Assembly: GCA_964036665.1 (NCBI GenBank) | Contig: OZ038532.1 | Coordinates: forward strand, 9,806,037-9,870,036 | Direction of reading: 5' to 3' | Origin: Gordius sp. MW1 | Taxonomy: Eukaryota; Nematomorpha; Gordioida; Gordea; Gordiidae | Length of the DNA: 64,000 nucleotides | Shown here: positions 58,788 through 64,000 of the stretch, piece after piece | Layout of the letters: every line of letters starts with the position of its first letter | How positions within the stretch are numbered: position 1 is the stretch's first letter | Program-made: the position numbers and the translations under genes | Notes under the pieces: model-generated | The model's database searches: none | Told to the model about the DNA's origin: nothing | The model's input: the letters and a program-made list of their open reading frames with translations, nothing else

Positions 58788-59947
58788 ATTAAGATAAGCC
58801 TTTTTGCAAGCAAGTTTTCTGAAATATATTTTTCTAAACATTAATACTAGTTGCAGATTAATATGGCTGAAGTAAGGTTTCGAAAGTCATAATTGCTAAC
58901 TACTTCGTGACTGTGAGATCTACTTATAAAATAATTGTAATTTTTCCCTTGTTTAAAAAGAGTGGCGTGAGACCAATTTTTTCTAACAAAGCCTCCCCCT
59001 CCTAATCTACTCGGTCTCCAGTGAGATATGAGAGATTTATGTAAGGTTGCTTCAGCGTGTACGATGTAAGCCAAAAAAGGCGATTCAATTTTATCGGATT
59101 TTCCCTTAACTCACTACCCCGCCTTTTGAGGACCTCTTGATCTACTACTACTACACAAACCGCAAAGCCTTAATAGGCACCACACTACTCTTAATACGCG
59201 CACCGCTTTATTCTTCCATTCCATTGTCGTTCCCGAGGTTTTAGTTAAATGAGTGCATGAAAAATTACACAATACACATTCAGCTTTACCTCGGTTGCTG
59301 TACAGCATAAATATATATTTATTGCCTTTCCCCCGTCCTTTTTATACTAATGATAAATATGCCATAACGAACACTTTTGCCACGTCGCGCAACTCTGATT
59401 TATTTAATGTGCTGGGGTAAAATTATTATTATTACTTCTGTGATATTTGTTGTTTGATGGGAGAAACGCGGTTACTTTATTCCTGGAACCCGTGTATCAT
59501 ACCAATTCCCAGGCACAGGAACCGTAGGGTACATATCTAATATACGCTACTTAGAAATTTAAAACTTTTCCTTTCTCAATTTGCAGCATAATTTTGTTCT
59601 TCGAGAATATCATTTTTCAATTTAAAAAATAACGCTGGGAAGGGACTTGCACCCCTAATTTAAGATTTTTCATTAATTTACAAAGTTATCGTTAAAATTA
59701 AAGAATATCATTTTCCATCTTTAAAACTAGTCCATATCAAAGAGACGATTTACAGGAAAGTATATCGCTCCTTCAAATTTGAATTTATTTTAGGGCATTA
59801 TTTTCTGTAGACTAATGCTTGAGTACTTTTAGCCTACACTCAAAGCATTTGATCACACGGAGAGCACGGATTATCACTTTTGGGCCAATGTGGCAAAACA
59901 TTGTAACGACAACACATTTAATAGCAAAGTGTCAAATGAGGCTAGGG
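58788..59947. other. Intergenic, no gene recognised
   Basis: 59105-59310 is less AT-rich and open on the minus strand for 64 codons, but with no family resemblance. Nothing else supported. Confidence 0.35.
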
Positions 59948-60115
59948 CATGGGCGTAGTAAGGGAGAGGCAGGGAGGGGCAGCTGCCCCCTCTGAATCTT
60001 AAAAAGCCTTTAAATCCAATAAAATTATGGCATAAATTGCAAAAAAATCTTCATTTTGCCCCTTCCTAAATCATCATTGCTCCCGTCCTCTATTCCAAAT
60101 CCTGGCTACATCCAT
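59948..60115 (+). mobile_element. G-run MITE, GGGGCGG subfamily
   Basis: CATGGGCGTAGTAAGGG ... TCCTGGCTACATCCAT with full core; no clear TSD. Confidence 0.8.
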
Positions 60116-60544
60116 AAAAAGGTGATTAAATTATGTTTATGCTTCTTATAGCCTAAATGAACCCTGTAAATTCCGCTCCAGCATTTTTTTGGACAATTTT
60201 AAATGGGCATCTGTAATGGCATCAACTAAGTCGAGCAGATGTACTGTACTGTTCCCTAAATATGATGATGATGGTTGCCTATTTGTGAGGTAAAATCAAT
60301 AAAGTCCGCTCCTAATTTAATGATGAAATAATTGTTTCTTTTTAATTTTGCTAAAAGCTGTCTATACACTTCACCACACCATAATAGTTGAATGATGTAC
60401 GATTTATCATAGGAACAATTAATTCGTTTATCACCACAGGGACTAATAAAAAAGATTTGGGAACGTCAGGGTGCAAATTTGCTCAAAATGAAGTATAAAA
60501 ATTAATCAGTTTTTTAAGAGAAACAAAACTCTTATTGATTGGCA
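60116..60544. other. Intergenic, no feature recognised
   Basis: Nothing supported. Confidence 0.4.
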
Positions 60545-60552
60545 AGTAAAGC

Positions 60553-60710
60553 CATGGGCGTAGCCAAGGGGGGGGGCAGGGAGGGGCGGCTGCCACCCTC
60601 TAACAAAAATTTGTTTAAATATGTTAAAATTATGGCTAAATTTTCAAAAAATGTTTATTTTGCCCCTCCCTAAATCATTATTGCCCCGCTCCAATGCTGC
60701 TACGCCCATG
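60553..60710 (+). mobile_element. G-run MITE, 158 bp, perfect TSD
   Basis: CATGGGCGTAGCCAAGG ... TGCTACGCCCATG flanked by AGTAAAGC (60545-60552, 60711-60718). Confidence 0.94.
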
Positions 60711-60718
60711 AGTAAAGC

Positions 60719-61714
60719 ATTTGAAATATTTCTCCAAACCAACTTTTTAGAAATGAACTTTCATAATTATCTTGGTCGGCGCCATTCAAATCTAATTAAT
60801 GTATCTGTTTATATAATAATTTTTAATTTTTCACCGCTATAAACGTTTTTTTTGTTATTTCCTTCACAAATTTTTTTCTAACCTTATCGATTCTTAACTA
60901 CTGAGTCCCTGAGAACGTTTAAAAAGCAATAATAATGTACGCTTCTTACCTATCTTTGGTGGTTGTTAACTGTTACTTGCTCACATTCTTAAAGTAAAAA
61001 GATAATTTAATTTCAAACTTGATGTAGGTTTAAATATAAGCCTTAAAGCATGAATGATCGAATTTAAGGCGGACAACAAAATTAATAACGGAGGGGCAAA
61101 ATGTTAAAATGAAAAAGCTTGACCTTAAACGATATAAGAATAAAACCTATTTTTTACGTACGCCCCCTTCATAGACACAGGATGGGCTAAAATTTTGCAT
61201 AGGTCACTTTTTGCTACCTCAACATAACTCAAAAGCATTTTCAAGGAAGTTCGGGTCGTTTGTAAATTATTCTATTTATTTTTATTTGATTTAATAAGTG
61301 TTTTATCATTTGCTTTGCTTCTATGGCATCTCAGAAAACTCGAAATTAAGTGCTGTTCGAATGAGCTGTTTTGTGGGTGAGATAACTTTCCACGCACTCC
61401 CCCCCCCCCCCCACACACCAGAGTTGACGGTTAGTCTAAGTTCAACCTAAGGTCGACCAAACAAAACCCAGCTGTTTTTATAAACACTAGTTAAGTAGGG
61501 TAAATGCCATTTCCACACATTCGTTTAAAGGATCACCTTCCGATCGGTGGGAAGATGATTTTTAATAAACTCATCTCATAGCTATTATTGATAATGAGGG
61601 TATATATTTTAAGCCCACAAATCAAATTTTTACGAGTTTATAATGTTATAAAAATAATAGTTAGACGATAGGTATATAATATAAACATGGCGTTCAATTT
61701 CAGAATTAAGAGGC
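60719..61714. other. Intergenic with a fragment of the palindromic-element terminus
   Basis: 61450-61489 reads GGTCGACCAAACAAAACCC..CTGTTTTTATAAACACTA, matching the right end of the RFC4-intron MITE. A poly-C tract lies at 61399-61412. No gene. Confidence 0.5.
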
Positions 61715-61879
61715 GAGGGCAAGCCAGGATTGTATATAGGGTGGGGGGTAATAATTATTTAGGGAAGGGCAAAATAATAATTTTTTAAAATTTTACCCAT
61801 AATTATATTAAATTTTAAAGAATTTTCGGAATTAGAGGGGGCAGCCGCCCCTTCCTGTCATCCCCTGGCTACGCCCTTG
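61715..61879 (-). mobile_element. G-run MITE, reverse, worn left end
   Basis: 'gggcaagccaggattg' at the left, 'ggaagggcaaaataataatt', 'agagggggcagccgcccctt' and the end CCTGGCTACGCCCTTG. Confidence 0.78.
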
Positions 61880-62350
61880 CGCTAAGGGGCGACTGGACAA
61901 AATTTATTAATAAAAACTTTGTTTATTGATTCATTAATTCACACTTATCGCTCACCACCGATCTTCAGCCAATTAGGCTGAAAGGCTGAAGTCCGTGCAC
62001 AAAAATCAATACAAGCCCCTTTACTAATTGCACCGAATTTTAATTAAAACAACCTGATATGGAATAGTCAAGGTTTTATACAACCGCGGTGAGCATGTAG
62101 CTATCTAATTACCTTCACCCGCTAGGCTGGACACCATCTAAGCTAAAATTTAGGTTACATTCTAACAATTCAGATCAAATTGCGTTTGAGCTTATTTAAT
62201 CTGTTTTCTTCTTGAACTTTACTTAAAACCTGCATGGGCAGAAAAAGAGTGAATCTTTTAAGTCTAAAAAATGTATTGTTTATGCGAAGATCTATAAACT
62301 TGTAAGGAGACTTAATAAGGGCCAGCAGCCCCCAAATTCCACAAGATATA
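61880..62350. other. Intergenic, no feature recognised
   Basis: Nothing supported. Confidence 0.4.
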
Positions 62351-62358
62351 ATATATTT

Positions 62359-63513
62359 TAGAGATCTGCAACGGGCCGTTTTTAGAAGGTCGGCCCGCCC
62401 GTACCCGTTTTTAAAACTTCGAGGCCCGTCCGAGCCCGCCCGTAATGTTTTTTCAACACTTCAGGCCCGTCCGAGCCCGTCCGTAAATTTTTTAGGCCCG
62501 TCCGAGCCCGTCCGTAAAAATTTGAGGCCCGTTCATACCCGTTTAGAAAAAGGTCAGGCCCGCCAAAACCCGTTCAAATTTTTTTAAAGAACTCCGCTCG
62601 GCCCCATCAAAAATTTCATAAAATTTTATTTTATTTTTTGACATATTTATAAAAAACATCAATAACTATCATGTTAAAATAATAAATCATCAATTTATTT
62701 CTGAAGTTAATACACCTACAAAATTTTAATATAGTACTCTTATTAAATTACTTTAAAAAATTACATGAGAATATTCCACTTTCAATAATTTAACTTTTAT
62801 TTGATTAATTTAAATTAATACACCTAAGAAGTTAGAATATTACCATTAAATTAAAATACTTTAATACAATTACATGAGAATATTCAATTTTCAATAAGCA
62901 GTTTACATTGATTTGATTAATTTATATCAGTTAATACACCTAAGTTTTAGATTAGAACAAAAATATTAAATTATTTGGCCCTAAATTATACCAGTAAATT
63001 TGTGATAAAATTAAAAACAAAAATTCTAATTTTGATGCATTGTAACTAAGTAATTGAACTTAATTATAAAAGAATATACGATGCATAATCTTAAATTATG
63101 TAAACGAAAATCTATAGCAAATAGAATTAAAATGTTTTAGAGTCAATTTAGCGCTTAAAAAAGTAATGAATGCTACAGGATATACAAAAATTAGAGGTTA
63201 AAAAAATAGAGCAATTAATAATTTATATATTTAATAAAAATCATATATTTATATAATTGTCTGACTTTTAAGAACCTTTATAGTCCATGACCCTTTATAT
63301 AATCTTTGACCCGTTCAAGCCCGTTTATTAAATGTCAGGCCCGTTCAAGCCCGCTAAAAAATTCTGAGGCCCGCCCGAGCCCGTTACATTCATTGTTAAG
63401 CCCGTCCGGGCCCGGCCCGTTGAAATTTTTATAATAAAAAGCCCGTCCGTACCCGCCCGCGGTACGGGATTTTAGACCCGTCCGCGGGCCGGGCCTGCCC
63501 GTGCAGATCTCTA
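62359..63513 (-). mobile_element. hAT-like element (TAGAGATCTGCACGGGC family), best copy 1155 bp
   Basis: Perfect 8-bp duplication ATATATTT (62351-62358, 63514-63521). Ends TAGAGATCTGCAACGGGCC and GGGCCTGCCCGTGCAGATCTCTA (in part). Several 'aggcccgtccgagcccgtccg'-type subterminal units lie at both ends. The AT-rich middle is the inverted match of 19400-20040. No transposase is recognisable. Confidence 0.94.
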
Positions 63514-63524
63514 ATATATTTAAC

Positions 63525-63678
63525 CATGGGCGTAGCCAGGGGGTGGCAGGGAGGGGCGGTTACCCTTCTCTAAATCCAGAATTCCTATAAAATTTTATAA
63601 ATTTTCAAAAAATTATCATTTTGCCCCTCCCTAAATCATTATTGCCCCCCTCTACTTCCAAACCTGGCTACGCCGATG
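63525..63678 (+). mobile_element. G-run MITE, GGGGCGG subfamily
   Basis: CATGGGCGTAGCCAGGGGG ... CCTGGCTACGCCGATG with full core, inserted directly beside the hAT-like element; no clean TSD. Confidence 0.82.
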
Positions 63679-63821
63679 TCAAATAAATTTTTGATTAAAA
63701 TTTAAATTATTTTTTCTATGTAAGTTATCACCAAACTAGCCGCCCCGATTCATCCTGGATACGCTACGCCCATAATACTAATTTACGTGTGAAAATAAAA
63801 CGTGCTTTTTAATGCCTTGCT

Positions 63822-63983
63822 TCCCCCCCCCCCTCCCCCCCCCCCCCCCCCCCCCAATTTACGAGAAAAAAAAATTTCAATGTAAAAACTCTGAAAAATT
63901 AAAAAAAATTATGTTTTGTCCCCCTCTAATTGAATTTAAACGTTTTGCCCCCCCCCCTAATCCAAAACCTGGCTACGCCCATA
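63822..63983 (+). mobile_element. G-run MITE, long-AT subfamily with long C tract
   Basis: Begins within a C-rich tract of over 30 bp (63822-63855), core 'caatgtaaaaactctgaaaa', 'ctaattgaatttaaacgttt', end CCTGGCTACGCCCAT. The left terminus is lost in the C tract. Confidence 0.72.
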
Positions 63984-64000
63984 AACACAATCAACCTTTT

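Overview
This is a piece of a eukaryotic, almost certainly invertebrate animal, nuclear genome. It is strongly AT-rich, gene-poor and packed with transposable elements, and genes have spliceosomal introns and AATAAA polyadenylation signals. The species cannot be named from the sequence. Three introns of 35-36 bp in the one long gene would fit a lineage with micro-introns, such as flatworms, but that is inference.

Only three host genes are supported, all on the + strand. A small Tim8-type mitochondrial import chaperone lies at 4786-5049 (one exon). A nine-exon replication factor C subunit 4 gene lies at 34903-37713; its spliced frame is open for 360 residues. A probable two-exon gene of unknown function lies at 55620-56613 (137 residues predicted). 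They are unrelated in function and separated by 18-30 kb of repeats.

The rest is layered mobile DNA, much of which can be delimited by target-site duplications (TSDs). 0-16.4 kb: three copies of a long hAT-like non-autonomous element (14098-16384 is complete, with a perfect 8-bp TSD). Two of them carry a ~0.9-kb near-perfect foldback hairpin with a TTA TSD, and the third is an intact empty site. 16.5-20.8 kb: a Helitron with a decayed Rep/helicase gene and three younger insertions. 23.4-26.1 kb: tRNA-headed SINEs with an internally amplified CCAAT palindrome array. 26.1-27.1 kb: an RTE-type LINE endonuclease relic. 27.5-29.9 kb: a 2.4-kb palindromic hAT-like element around a 125-bp tandem array. 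40.3-43.4 kb: two neighbouring Mutator-type elements with 9-bp TSDs, one with a FLYWCH zinc finger and one with a SWIM zinc finger and AT-hook. 46-53 kb: pogo/Tigger-like, TA-target and piggyBac-like MITEs.

Scattered throughout are about 25 copies of a 120-170-bp MITE with ends CATGGGCGTAGCC / GGCTACGCCCATG and G/C homopolymer runs. Perfect 8-bp TSDs on several copies place it in the hAT group. Genes and transposons do not form a pathway; the interest lies in the nested insertion history and the unusual palindromic elements.
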